A stretch of 64,000 bases of DNA from Acanthaster planci (GCF_001949145.1 NW_019091391.1:409352-473351); one strand, 5' to 3'. Counted from the stretch's first letter, positions 1-11,437 are shown. Program-made: numbers and translations. Notes: generated by a model from the sequence alone, not told the origin.

Positions 1-1037
1 CCCAAAATGATTCATAGTACATGTGATTGAAAACACATGTAGAATACCATGCCATCTCATTTTGTATGTGTGACGATGTAGCATTGAGATGTCGTATGTG
101 TACCTATAGAAGAATGGACTGGGGTAGGCCATAGGGGAAGGGGGGGTTAAGTACTTGAGGGTAGGGCGTCATCGTTGAGGGACGGATGATGGGGCCAATT
201 TAGAACCAAGAATAGTTGAGTGTTTCAGTAATAGGATGGTACTGGGGGGAATGAGATTGGGCACCTAGTCCCTGGATTATCCTTGGGAGGAGAGTGAAGA
301 TATTAGAACTATTGGAATTAGGGTCTCAGCCCATGAAGTGTTGGAAAACTTTGAAAGCCTTCCGGGTGCCGTGCTGAAGAAAATTGCCTGGAACAGGGGG
401 AGTGAATTTTCTTTTTTTAAAATTATATTTATGTCATGAAAAGTGTGTTGCCTCTTGATTTTTTTTTTTTTTTTAAATGGATGTCGGAGGTTTATTTTGA
501 ATCTGATTATTCCGATTTTCAAGTTCATGGAGTTGCTGATTTGAAAACGTTTTGTACTGCTTTTTGCTGTGAGTGTTGTCACCAGAGTGTAATGCTTTGG
601 GAACGCACAGCATAATGGTTCTGGTACAGAAATGCATCGAAATGTTAACTGTGTAAAGAAAGATGTCTGTGCTGTCAAACTGCAAACAGAAGTTTGCATA
701 GTAATACAAAGAATCACAGGATTAGCTTGAATGCTCCATGTCAGTCACTAAGTAGTTCTATCAAGTTTGTTTCACTTTGATTGTCGTTTGCTTAGAACTT
801 ATGAAACTCTCGGCAGTGGATTTCATTAGTTGGGTACGCTTTGTATGTGAACTTTCCCACATAAAAGTTAGCTTTCACACAAGGTAGCCTCAAAGTTGAC
901 AATCCAAACTTGCAAAATCCTACAGTTCAATTAACATTTTCGACCCAGTTGTTAGTCCTTCAATTGCAATGTTATTTTTGAACACACTTGGGCAGGGGAT
1001 TCAAATTTTAATGGGGTGGGGGAATTTCCTCACTCTG
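1..1037. other. No gene recognised (left edge)
   Basis: I see no exon with recognisable protein similarity on either strand. The stretch has simple T-runs around 459-475 and scattered short open frames that look like chance. It may be intergenic or part of the 3' untranslated region of a gene lying to the left, but nothing in the sequence decides this. Confidence 0.4.
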
Positions 1038-1040
1038 TTA

Positions 1041-1221
1041 AGGTCAGTTCATACTTCACACGAATGCGAAAGCAAAGTGACTTTGACGTCATGAAAGCCA
1101 TGCAGTGAAATATTATTGGGTTGAAATGTGTTCAACCTTTGCGAATTCGTAGTGCGAATACTTGATGTGACGTCACAAAGTCCCACTCGTGTTTGCTTTC
1201 GCCTAAAGTATGAAACGACCT
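1041..1221. mobile_element. MITE, PIF/Harbinger type
   Basis: This is a 181-bp foldback element. The left end begins AGGTCAGTTCATACTT and the right end, reverse-complemented, begins AGGTCGTTTCATACTT. The arms continue to match through GCGAAAGCAAA and a GACGTCA motif near the centre. The element is flanked by TTA at 1038-1040 and TTA at 1222-1224, the 3-bp target duplication typical of PIF/Harbinger elements. There is no transposase inside, so it is non-autonomous. Confidence 0.7.
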
Positions 1222-1224
1222 TTA

Positions 1225-3811
1225 GTGTGGAAAGAAGGATTTTCTCAAGTATTCTGTGGTAGCTGACCCATTTTGGTGTATTGGCCACGCTGTCGTAGAT
1301 TCAATGAAAAGGTTTTATTTTGTGGCCTGTCTTAATAAACTGAAGTTCAAATCTCATTGTAAATACAGTCATTGTTATCATCAACATTAGTTATGTGCTA
1401 ATCTCGAGTGCTACGTGCGCACTCATGCTCAGGTACTCATGCACTTGGACCACTCTGATTTTCTATCAGCACTCACTGACTTCAGTGGCGAGTGTTACGA
1501 CACTATACTAACAAATTTACTCATACGAAGTAGGTAGTCAAATAGATGGTACATGTAAACGATAGAAATAAAAGACTGCGTTAGACTTGGCACCACCACG
1601 CAGCATTTTTAAAAGCTCAGACGGTGTTTGTTTTGTGCCATTGCCATGGTGACTAATCTTGAATGCAGCAGATGAGAGAGAGATTTAATGGAGGGATCCC
1701 AGTACAATGCTTTTAGCGTCTATCTGCGCACTTCCGTGTTTGAAAACGAGGCTGTATGTGTCAGCTTCAATTCTTAATACGATCAGACGATTGAAAGTAA
1801 GGAGTCAAGACGCAAAATACACAAAGGTACGTTAAATTCAGACTTTTCAGGCTGCAAATGTTCTTGGAAGAGTCTTTCAGGGTGACTCGACACGTAAAAT
1901 CAAAAGAAAAAAAAACGCTAATTTACCGCAAACTAACGTACCTGCGATGGTCGTGTATCTGCATGCGCAGTGGGCATGGTTCAAACTCTGTGAAGTGGCG
2001 TCCACTTACAAACCGGATACTGCATGTACTGTGTCGACTCCCTCTGGGCCCGCGCAACAAAGTTCAACTCAGAGAGCCTCGGTTTCGATGCAAATATGCG
2101 CAGATGGCGCTAATGTGAAATCCCTCTCTCGGTGTTGCCTGTGATTTCTCGACTGTTTAAGGCATCGTGATGTGTGACTGATGAATAAAGTACAAGGCAT
2201 AAATTCACCCATTGGCACACACAAAGCAACATGTGTATCCGCTCCTCCTGGACAGCATTGTACAAACTATATATGTTTACGCAGGCTCCAATCAACTAGT
2301 ACCAATAAATTCCCTACCCAATGTGGTGAAAGTGTTCATCAAGGGAGATTTCTACCCAAGGAGTCATTGTACGATTCCAACATCTCAATAAATCCTTTGC
2401 AGTGGTCGTTTTAAAAATCTGTATTCTTTTGCTTGAGGTTCTGTCATTGGCAGCTACTACACAGGAAACATTTCATTGTTTGAGCTGGTCTCATTGTTGC
2501 ATAATTAGCTAATTGGTCATTAGCATAGCACTAGTATAACCATCATTTTATGCATTTAATAAAGTCGTGTCCAAGTGGCTTTGTCCCCCCATCTTCTGTG
2601 ACACTTTCCATTAAAAAAGTTGTTTTGTACGTCAATGGAACTGAAAATGGTAAATGATTTTCCTGTTAGCTTAAGCCTAACAGTCCTCAATCCTTCACCT
2701 GTTGGAGGACTGAGGACTGTTAGGGTTAACTATTCTTTCTTAATGTAAGTTTGTTTTATAGCCTGTGTTTGTCCGTTAATGTGTTACATGCACCCCTTTA
2801 AAAAGTAACAATGTGATCAGTTGTTTCAAGTTGGGCTTTATAGTCAAATTCATTGTTACGAGACTTTTCTAGCGAGAAAGGTTGTTTTAAAGAGTAAGTC
2901 CGATTCTTTTTCTGGGAATAATTTCTTTTCTCTGAACAAAATTGCAAGGTTAATGTTTGCTGGACTAAAGCCTGAGTGTTTGTAAGAGTATTGTGACCAA
3001 TACCAAATGCAATGTATGTGTATTTACGCTAAAACAAATCTGGATACTACCCAAATAATTGTTCCATAAATTGCCTAAACGAAAGAAAGAAAACTTGTAT
3101 TTAAGGAATGGTAATTGTTCACGTACAAGTACATGTAGTTGTAAAACAGTGAAAGTACATTTTAATGCCTGTTGATTTGATCCACCCGTATTTCTTTTTT
3201 TATTTGTTTTAATCACCTAATAAAATGTGTTGGAATCTATCAATGGCTTCTTGGTTCTGTTTTGTTCTTTCTTTGTCAAACACGGAAATGGAAAAAAAAA
3301 ATTATCATTTACCAATCATGTGTGCAATTCATCACTAGTTTTTTCATTGATGAAACTTTACCCCGGGCGCAGGCCTATAATATTTTGGGCCTAAAAGCTA
3401 AAGATGTGAGCCAAACTTTTACTATCTGGGAGGGAGGGTCCCTCAAATTTCAAAGATGAGGAAAAGAATAACCCTCCCTCTAGCACACTCAAAAATAGAG
3501 TTTGTACCTAGAAAAACAAGTTGTCTAAGGATTTCATTACAAACAGCTCTCTTTAGATTGAACACAAAGATGTGTAGGTGAAATATTTACAGTTGAAATA
3601 TTTGGCCCAGCGTTTTATTTGTGTTCTTGCCACTAACAGAGATCACCCCGTACGCAATGTTAGCTCCTCCCCCAAATTAGAAATTAAGAGTAGCGCCACC
3701 ATGCCTTCGGATTAATAAGACTAGTACCCACCTCCAGCAGAGCGTGTATTTGTTTACGTTCAACATATGACAGCTTTGTAGTGACATAGGCGGAACCAGA
3801 CTATCCACGGT
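1225..3811. other. Non-coding stretch before RACK1
   Basis: No gene is recognisable here. An AATAAA polyadenylation hexamer lies at 3219-3224 on the + strand, which could end a transcript entering from the left. The 59-bp palindrome listed separately is at 2671-2729. The last few hundred bases should contain the RACK1 promoter. I see no TATA box there. Confidence 0.4.
2671..2729. repeat. 59-bp palindromic element, copy 1
   Basis: This is an imperfect palindrome with 19-base arms. The left arm is TTAAGCCTAACAGTCCTCA and the reverse-complemented right arm is TTAACCCTAACAGTCCTCA, differing at one base. The loop contains CTTCACCTGTTGGAGGAC. A second copy of identical length lies in RACK1 intron 1 at 4329-4387 in the opposite orientation. 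Both copies begin and end with TTAA, which could be a target-site duplication, so this may be a tiny piggyBac-like MITE. Confidence 0.6.
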
Positions 3812-3819
3812 CTCTTTTC
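3812..3819 (+). promoter_or_regulatory. Candidate 5' TOP start of RACK1
   Basis: The pyrimidine run CTCTTTTC lies 93-101 bases before the RACK1 start codon. A C followed by 4-14 pyrimidines at the cap site defines 5' TOP mRNAs, and RACK1 is a known TOP gene in vertebrates. The transcription start is inferred from this motif only. A second pyrimidine stretch, CTCCTCTC, lies slightly downstream. Confidence 0.4.
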
Positions 3820-3912
3820 ACGGCTCCTCTCAGCCGAAGCACCAGCAGCCGAGTTTGCGGCCTCAAAAATCCGTCGTCATCCTCGATATAGACGGATCCA
3901 AAAATCATGACC

Positions 3913-6900
3913 ATGAATGAAAAAGTGATAATGAAGGGTACCCTCAAGGGTCACAATGGATGGGTCACCCAAATCGCCACCACGCCGTCATTTCCGGACA
4001 TTGTTCTGTCATCATCGAGAGGTAAGCGCACATACTGATAAACCATAACGTTAACACTTTTCCTCATACAACTACGGCGTTGATGAAGATTTGAATTTCA
4101 ATATTTAGGATTCTTCATTTGCAAGCCCATCGATTATAAGTAGGCTGTTAAAGGGTATTCTAATCCTTTCATGAATTTTGGAGTAATTACAGATCAGTTT
4201 GTTTCTTTATGATAACAATTTTGGCAAGTTCTGTATCATTCTCAAGGTCGTGGTTGCTGGACATCTATCTAGGAACGTCTGTTCACTATTGAATAGCATG
4301 AAGGGAAAATTTGCCCCTTTGCCGCATGTTAACCCCGACACTCCTCAGTCCTCCAACAGGTGAAGGATTGAGGAGGGTTAGGGTTAAATGTTTGTCGTGA
4401 CGTCATGCCATCTGCGAGACCTGGCACCATCTATCATGACCATTCACTGATATTTTCAAGGCTCAATTAATCGGCCAAAATAACGTGCACGAATCAGATC
4501 TGGAGGAGTAATTGCAGAGTACCCTGCAGCTCAGAATACACCCCTAAGCTTAGAATCACTTGCTATGTCCTATGAGATGGATGGAGTAAGCCTTCTTCAC
4601 GATTCATGTATGCAAGTACAGAGAACTTGAAAGAGTGAAACATGCATGACAACATTACGTAATGTTTGGCAAATGGATGCTTGGGATTGTTAATGTTGTA
4701 GACAATTTGTTCCCCACTAGCTTTGCTCACTTACTTGCGTGGGGGTGATAAATCAACATGGCGATGGAACGGGATATACGCTTACTGAATACATGAATTG
4801 TGTAGTTGGTTATGTGGCCATATCATTTGGCTACATCCCTTGAGTCTTAGAGTCACCTCCTCAACATTGAACCCACTTGTGTGGGGTGCTGAAGACTCAT
4901 AAACAAATGTAGTCTGGTTCTATCCTCGGGGCACAGATCAACTGTTTTGGCTCCGGACACCAAAACCAGATACACGTTTATTACTGTTTCATTTATTTTC
5001 ACAAGAGAAATCTGTTTCCCACCATGCAGACATTACAGAAAGGCATGTGTTTCTTTACATGCATTTCCCAAAGTGCGTTCTTCCAACTGATTCCATATTG
5101 TGTCATGTTCCTTTTGCTGTGAAGACATCTTTTGGTCCTGTATTTTTGTGCGCCAGACAAGTCCATCATCATGTGGAAGCTGACGCGTAGCGAGAACAAC
5201 TACGGTTTTGCCAACAAGCGGCTCACGGGCCATAGCCACTTTGTCTCGGACATCGTGATGTCATCGGATGGCCAGTTTGCGCTCTCCTGCTCCTGGGACA
5301 AGACGCTTCGCCTGTGGGATCTTGGAAGGTAAGTGACAGGCCCCAACGCCAAGATTTTAGGCCAAGATACCTGATGTAACACTGTCTCACTATCATGTCT
5401 AGAAATGTTTTTTTTTTTTTAATTTGGTCACCACAGTGGGAAGACCACACGAACCTTTGTCGGCCACACCAAGGACGTGCTGAGTGTTGCCTTCTCCCAG
5501 GACAACCGACAGATCGTCTCGGGGTCCAGGGATAAGACCATCAAGCTGTGGAACACGCTAGGAGTGTGCAAGTACACCATTCTGGTAGGGTCTGGATTTT
5601 TTAGAAAGAAATTTACCAGGCCAAGAAAATAATGGCTGAGGAAGTGCTGGTTGCCTGCTGAGGTGTCATGTGAAATGCATTGCGTGTGACTGGTTCACCT
5701 TAATTGTTTTGCTAAGCACATGAATCTCATTGGCACCATACCAGGCTAAGCGACACTTCTCAACCTGACCTCAATAAACTTAATTGAGTTTTTTTAATTT
5801 TTGTATTGTTTTTTTGACGGTAGAACCTAGTCTGAGTTACTATGCTTGGGACTTGATTTGATCTGCCATTCTGGCAGGAGGCATATTTTTTAATTCTAGA
5901 ATTATGATCTTGGCAAGTTGAATTTATGTCCATTGAATTGGTTGTGCAATGGAACGAGAGGGTGCTATTCAACGAAACGTTAGGCAGTAAATTTCGCTAT
6001 GCTGAACGACCGCTGTATGGAACATTTAGCGATCCCGTCACGTTTGTTATCGCAGCGTTCCACTGTAGTTGGCAGTGCAAAGCCCTGCCCATTGAGGCGT
6101 TCCCAAAACTGCGTTTGCTGTGCAGTTTGAGGGGCTGTAATGGGCACATAACAAAATATCATGGATCACTGTACTGCAGGATCTGTTTCGGTCTATGGAC
6201 AGACCCCGTGACAAGTGACCCACAGATTCACTGCTCAAAAAGTCACGAATTGCAGAGCTCACTGACAATGCACAAGGCGGGGACTTGCACAGCTGTCGTT
6301 GCCATAGTTACCCTGAAAATCTAAGCCACTTGCATCACTATCCTTCTCTAAGAGATTTGTTTTTATGAAAGTTTTGGATCAAGGAACTTTGAGCCCATTC
6401 GGTTTCAGTTTGTGTGGCTTGGTGCCTGTTTAGTTTGGAAGTCCAAAGAGAATTTGACAACTGTTTCTTGCACAGTGGCTTCTGGAGAAGTCGGTAAGGT
6501 TCTCCACCTTTTCCCTGGCGTTAGGATGAAAGATCGCGTATTGGCCAACAGCGACTTCGTTTGAGGAGAGTGTGACCCGACTGACAGACTTCTCACGCAC
6601 CTTGCGTCTTTATCTTTTTTTTCTCACCTGTATACTAGCAGGAGGACAACCACAAGGAGTGGGTCAGCTGCGTTCGTTTCTCCCCCAACACCGTCAATCC
6701 CATCATCGTCTCGTCTGGCTGCGACAAGGTCGTCAAGGTGAGATTTTGATAATCAGGAAGCACACTCTTACCATGAGGCAGACAAATACAAATTCTGGCC
6801 GAGTGAGCATTGTAATATCCCCAAACTTTAGGTGAATTACGTGGGATAAATCCCTCTTTGTCAGAACAATGCTCAAAGGCTGTTCTCGTTCTAGGATTTA

Positions 6901-9059
6901 GAGTAACCTTGTCTGACCGATCAGAGTGTTTAAATAAAAACGAGTTCACTACCTGACGAAACACCTGTCGGTTAAAGTTTGTGCTGATGGCTGTAGGCCT
7001 TTGGTGAAAAAGCTCCAATTTGATATCGCCTGTCACGGATTTTGCCCCGTCACAGTTTGGATTTTGGACGGTGAATTCAGTTACGTCTGAGACTTGACAA
7101 TGCTGTTTGTATGTTTTTAATTAGTGTGTTCTTTTTTGCGAGTCTTAGAGTCACCTTCTCGTGCTGTTCCGTGCTGTGTAGGGTGCTTATTGGCTCGTAA
7201 AGTCAAACTGGTCTGGTTTTAATTCTCTGGCCACATCAACTGTTCTGGATCCGGACACCCAAACCAGACACATGGAATCCTCCGACGATCTGCCAGTGTA
7301 CATACCTGATGACACGTAGAGCTCAAGTACCGCTCATTCTATGTGTAGACCCTAACTCCTTTCCCCCCCCCCCTTACGTTATTGCCGTTCTGTTCTCCCA
7401 GGTCTGGAATCTGACCAACTGTAAGCTGAAGACCAACCATTACGGCCACACTGGATTCCTGAACTGCGTGACTGTGTCCCCCGACGGCTCCCTGTGCGCC
7501 TCTGGAGGGAGGGTAAGACGGCTTAGTTCCTCCGATGTGGCAGAATCACAAGCAGCTCGAGTCTAGTCCGTCACAAGTCCCGGCATGTCCGTTGCAAGTC
7601 ACCCGCTGTTTAAATGAAATATGACAAAAATCTTCTGTTCTGTTGTCATTGTTTACTCTTTGATGTCGTATTTTAACCCCTTCACAGCGGGATTAGTTTG
7701 ACCGCGACTGCTGGGCTGTGGTATGCCCTGAATGGAGGGCTGTGTCCAGCAGCAGGCCCCATTGAACCAGCAGCTGCATGGTGAATAGACTGTATGTGTG
7801 GTATGCACTAATGCTCACACAACGGTGCGGTAGTAGCAGTCCTCCGTAGCGAAGGGGTTAAGGAAAAGGACTTGTGGCCAGACTTTTGAAGGGATTTGTG
7901 AGGGTACAAGGTCAAGATGAGGCAGGAAATTAGGGAGGATTAGTTACGCTAAACCATTCTACTAAGAGAGCTCAAATCAACAGAAGTGCACATTGCATTA
8001 CGGGAAAAGGTTGACTTTATGCGTCTCCATTACACAGCGATCAAGCTGGGCTCCGACTCCTACCTTTTCCGTATTTGCACAACCATGTTGTGCAGCTCCC
8101 CATTTTTGTCATGGCGTGCGATCGATCAAAATATAATCCTGCATCTGTCCAACGCACAAAAAGCTCAGTCGTTGGATGCCCACCAGCTTCAAAGTATGCG
8201 AACAAGGAAACTGTAATACCGACGTCGATCCTTGGGCCAGGAATGGACCTTTTGGGGAAAAATATTTTGAAGCGCACTGTGCATTGTTCCTGTTGATTCT
8301 GATCTCCCAGCACCACTCTCTCTTGTCTCGTCACGCAGGACGGCCAGGCAATGCTGTGGGACCTCAACGAGGGTAAGCACCTGTACACTCTAGACGGTGC
8401 CGATGAGATCAGCGCTCTCTGCTTCAGCCCCAACCGGTACTGGCTCTGCGCCGCTACGGGACCCACCATCAAGATCTGGGTTAGTTGAGCAAGTCGCCAG
8501 TTCTGGTCACTGAAGTTTAACAGAGCTTCCATTTTCTTTGCAAGATTTGTTTGAACTCTTCCAGTTCTGCACCAAAAAACAGGCTAGAAATCTAGAATAT
8601 AAACCAGACTGTGCTGGCACGTATTCATAATGTATGAAATTTGAAGGCGGAGTGTATTTTGTCGATAAATGGTTCTGAGAGAGACAATTGTGTGGATGTT
8701 TATTGCAAAGTGTTATTGAATCTGACAATTTCTGAAAATTGTGAAGTTTTGTGAAATGTCATGCACGGAACCTCTGTAGATTTGACGTTTTTAGCGGCAC
8801 GTTTTCTTTTTAGGAGGTTTTCTTTCGTGCCAGCCTGTGAGGAAATACACTATTGCATTTCTTTTTCCCCTCGCCGCCGCAGGACTTGGAGGAGAAGTGC
8901 ATCGTGGACGAACTGAAGCCGGAGGTGATCAACCCCAACTCCAAGGCTCCGCCCCTGAGCTGCCTGTGCATGGCCTGGTCGGCCGACGGCCAGACGCTCT
9001 TTGCTGGCTACACCGACAACACCATCCGCGTCTGGCAAGTGTATCAACTCAAGCAGTAG
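3913..9059 (+). CDS. RACK1: RACK1, ribosome-associated WD40 scaffold protein
   Basis: There are seven coding exons: 3913-4021, 5157-5328, 5437-5584, 6642-6737, 7402-7512, 8339-8479 and 8883-9059. All introns are GT-AG. They join in frame to 317 codons plus TAG, the same length as human RACK1. RACK1 is a seven-bladed WD40 propeller on the head of the 40S ribosomal subunit. It is also a scaffold for protein kinase C and other kinases. Visible motifs include [17 protein letters not shown] in blade 1, S-R-D-K at residues 35-38 (the ribosome-contact R36 and K38 of human), [32 protein letters not shown] and [15 protein letters not shown] near the end. An in-frame ATG also lies at 3907. I chose 3913 because it gives the family length and numbering. 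Exon 4 has a tandem TAG-CAG acceptor. Introns 1 and 4 hold snoRNA genes. Confidence 0.97.
4329..4387. repeat. 59-bp palindromic element, copy 2
   Basis: This lies in RACK1 intron 1 and is an inverted relative of 2671-2729. It starts TTAACCCCGACACTCCTCAG and ends GGAGGGTTAGGGTTAA, and its loop carries the same CCAACAGGTGAAGG (reverse) sequence. The length is the same as copy 1 (59 bp), so the unit is defined. Confidence 0.6.
4841..4977 (+). ncRNA. H/ACA box snoRNA in RACK1 intron 1
   Basis: The fold is hairpin-hinge-hairpin-tail. The first stem pairs TGAGTCTT (4841-4848) with AAGACTCA (4892-4899), and its inner part has CACC/GGTG and CCCAC/GTGGG. The hinge has an H box AAACAA (4901-4906) that fits ANANNA. 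The second stem pairs TCTGGTT (4913-4919) with AACCAGA (4964-4970), topped by CGGGGC/GCTCCG and ACAG/CTGT. ACA at 4972-4974 is followed by three bases. These are the class features of pseudouridylation guides, which in animals usually lie in introns of translation-related TOP genes. RNA target not identified. A paralogue lies in intron 4. Confidence 0.8.
5585..6641. other. RACK1 intron 3, unexplained content
   Basis: This 1.06-kb intron has an open frame of 132 codons (5926-6324) with no recognisable similarity. It also has several local inverted repeats, for example GGATCTGT (about 6179-6186) with ACAGATTC around an inner GGTCT/AGACC hairpin. I could not build a complete H/ACA or C/D snoRNA from it. 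Confidence 0.3.
7136..7275 (+). ncRNA. H/ACA box snoRNA paralogue in RACK1 intron 4
   Basis: This is a second copy of the intron 1 snoRNA. The first stem is TTGCGAGTC with GGCTCGTAA (7192-7200). The second is GTCTGGTTT (7211-7219) with AAACCAGAC (7261-7269), followed directly by ACA (7270-7272) and three bases. It shares with copy 1 the left arm GAGTCTTAGAGTCACC, the loop ATCAACTGTT and the right-arm TCCGGACACC, i.e. the internal-loop segments expected to hold the guide. The hinge (about 7199-7210) does not contain a perfect ANANNA; AGTCAA is the nearest match. Stem bases differ from copy 1 with pairing kept, which supports a functional RNA. Confidence 0.72.
7673..7861. mobile_element. MITE with TTAA ends, piggyBac-like, in RACK1 intron 5
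   Basis: This is a 189-bp element bounded by TTAACCCCTTC on the left and GAAGGGGTTAA on the right. The arms extend weakly inward. TTAA flanking terminal inverted repeats that start with C-runs is the pattern of piggyBac elements. There is no coding sequence inside. It sits mid-intron and does not touch the splice sites. Confidence 0.6.
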
Positions 9060-9140
9060 TCTCCCCCCCTCAAGTGGTGGGTCAGCTCTGGCCTGACAGA
9101 TTTTGGTTCGCAGTCAAAGATTTCTGATCAGTTAATGTGG

Positions 9141-9146
9141 AATAAA
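9141..9146 (+). terminator. RACK1 polyadenylation signal
   Basis: AATAAA lies 82 bases after the RACK1 stop codon, giving a short 3' untranslated region, as is usual for ribosomal-protein-like TOP genes. It is the first AATAAA downstream of the stop. Confidence 0.7.
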
Positions 9147-9169
9147 TGTTAATTTCAATGTGAAAAGGG

Positions 9170-10550
9170 GGCCTGTGCATATCTCAATCAGCTTTTCAAA
9201 TAATACTTATCTTCTGGGGCCTAACAAACTGTTATTTTATGGAATTCTACCAATGTTTGGGGCCCAAAGGCAAATACCTGTGTCTTTTTGTATGCAACAT
9301 AGTACAAACCAAATGTATCCTTGAATTGAGGCTAACGTTTCACCAGTGGGGATATTTTCAAAGTGGAATGTGACATCCATCATTTAAGCAATCTTTCGAA
9401 GTGCATGTTTTTCTTTCAAATAATGTAATTTGATGAATCTAACTGATAACGTAAGATGGAGAAAATTGTCTCTGAAATCTTTGACTGTGACTGTGTCACA
9501 GTACAACACAAGCAGAGGGCCGGAAAGTGAACATTTGTCAAGACGTCAAGTTGATGCCAGAAAATTTCCTCACGGCTCTTGAAGGAGCCTGCAAGACTTG
9601 CTGAGAGATTGTATAAAAAATAAAAGCAAGAAACTTGGATTTTCCAAGAATAAAATTTAAAAAGTGACACTCGGAGAGTGTCCCAAACAGCAGGTGTCTC
9701 CGAGTTTACATAATTTGGTTCTATCTGTTATAACTATTTTTGTGTTGATTGTATAACATATCAGAATGGATATTGTTCTGTGTGTGGAGGGTCAGACATC
9801 TTTAACCCTAACTGTCCTGAATCCTAAGAGAGTTACGGTTAATGTTTGGCTAGTAAAAGATGAATTTCAGACGGAACACGGTCTTCAAAATGTCGAGGAT
9901 TTACATTCTTCAATCCGCCCCGAGTTGAAGTGCACCCCCAAGTGGCAAAAGAAAAACAGATAATTGTACGTTTTTCATGCTGGTTCTTGCATGCGTTCTG
10001 CATGTATGCAAAGACCATACATCAAGGAATTAATTCGTTAGATGTACTCGGCGCGCTCTGCGTCAAACGCGCCATCGATCTCCATTATAAATGCGCGCTG
10101 ATGCCGTGAGTACCCAAAAAAAACCACACGCTCTTTTGTTGCGCTCGGAGCGGATGCCACAGCTGGGGACTTCTCTCCAGACTTGAAAATTAGCTGAAAA
10201 GAGTCGCGGAAAGCTTGGATTTCTTTTGTAAATGTCCTACAAAAGAATTCCTTAGTGAAAAAACAGAGGGTTATCCTGTGAGTGTAAAATTCTGTGAGTG
10301 TAAAAAGAACTGAAGCACGGTCTAACATCAACCACCTCTGCCCCAACCCAGGAAAAAAATGCAAACAGTTTGAGAAATCTGCAAGTTGTTAGGCCTACAA
10401 CAGATCACTACAAGGACTTCCAAGAACTATAATGTGTGATTTCCACTAACATCAGACATAGCATCAACACGAATGTTTAAGTCAAATCAAGTGTATTTAT
10501 ATTGTTCAAAGATCAGGTGGTGGGTATATGTGCGGTGGCCTTGCTAAGAC
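9170..10550. other. Spacer between convergent RACK1 and erlin, part 1
   Basis: No gene is recognised. An open frame on the - strand (10038-10364, 108 codons) has a plausible composition but no similarity I can name. The sequence otherwise shows only AT-rich unique DNA and a short tandem TGTGAGTGTAAAA pair near 10277-10303. Confidence 0.35.
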
Positions 10551-10551
10551 A

Positions 10552-10725
10552 ATACGGCCGTTTCACAATAGTGCGCCTCCAAGAATTTGCAACGCGTTGG
10601 GCAATCACAGTGCATGAAATCTGTCGACCAAACCCGCATTTGGAAAGGGTCGACAGATTTTGCGCGTTGTGATTGGCCAACGCGTTGCAAACTCTTGGTG
10701 GCGCACTATTGTGAATCGCCCATAT
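10552..10725. mobile_element. Foldback MITE family 1, copy 1
   Basis: The element is about 174 bp and nearly palindromic. The left arm reads TTCACAATAGTGCGCCTCC then AACGCGTTG, and the right arm reads the reverse complement with GGCGCACTATTGTGAATCGCC. The central part also pairs (CTGTCGACC with GGTCGACAG). The sister copy at 46358-46530 sits inside P450 gene C, where an empty site in other paralogues defines the ends. A half copy lies at 58997-59045. Confidence 0.7.
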
Positions 10726-11333
10726 TTGGCCTTGAGCTTTGAATTTCTTTCAAAGACACACAGTCCTCAGTTCTTTTGGAAATGAATTCCTCTAAAAACT
10801 GTCCAGCATCATCAAACATTTTGCTTACATGAAATGCATTACATTGCCATAAATATGGCACATCAAACATTCCATTTCAATTTTGAAATATAAACCTACC
10901 AATTATACAGATCTACTGTCCTGCTTCAGAGTGTAAAAGAAAGCAACGGTCCCAAAGTATGTGCACTTGTAAATGACCCTAAAATGAAAAGTCTCTTTCT
11001 CCAGCCATGTAATGACATATTCACCCATTCATTAGCACCCAGCACCATCATTGGCTTGTACAAGAGGCTAGTAACACAAAGTAGGGGATAGTTCATAAAG
11101 ATCTACAGGTGCCTATTAAAACAGCCGAAAAATGCTAATTGTGCACCTGTGAATGTGTATATTACATGAATATTCATGATCTCTGAAAGGTCATGATCAG
11201 TCCTTCATGAAGTGTGCATGTCTCGCACACTGCAATAAGCCATCTGCGAGTAACATCTGAATAAAATCTGGTACACTGAGTTCTTTAATATCATGTGAAC
11301 ATAATTTAATTCTCCTGACTAAGGACACCTTTG
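10726..11333. other. Spacer, nothing recognised
   Basis: This is AT-rich sequence without open frames of note, RNA signatures or terminal repeats that I can see. Confidence 0.3.
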
Positions 11334-11437
11334 CTATATTTCGTAATTCGGGGCAAGCTTTTGGAGACGCCTTACATCAATACACTGTTTTCAACGGATA
11401 AAAAGGGAACCGGCTTGCCCCAAATCACGAGGTATAG
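11334..11437. repeat. Inverted repeat, about 104 bp
   Basis: The left arm is CTATATTTCGTAATTCGGGG followed by CAAGC. The right arm, reverse-complemented, is CTATACCTCGTGATTTGGGG followed by CAAGC. This gives about 25-base arms with a few mismatches around a 50-base centre. It could be a small MITE. No target duplication is clear. Confidence 0.5.

Noticed and set aside
2093-2113. CAGATGGCGCTA near 2100 as a further CTCF site
   Set aside because: Only half of the core matches; the CCAS-YAG part is absent.
4081-4150. TGATGA at 4081 as a C/D snoRNA box C in RACK1 intron 1
   Set aside because: No CTGA box D at a suitable distance and no terminal stem.
5926-6324. 132-codon frame and hairpins in RACK1 intron 3 as a gene or snoRNA
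   Set aside because: No recognisable protein. The GGATCTGT/ACAGATTC hairpin lacks a partner hairpin with a proper H box and ACA tail.
9431-9485. TGATGA...CTGA words after RACK1 as a C/D snoRNA
   Set aside because: No terminal stem, poor spacing, and it lies outside any intron.
10038-10364. 108-codon - strand frame in the RACK1-erlin spacer
   Set aside because: It looks somewhat protein-like (F-R-D-S-F-Q and charged C-terminus), but I recognise no family, splice context or second copy. Too weak to call a gene.
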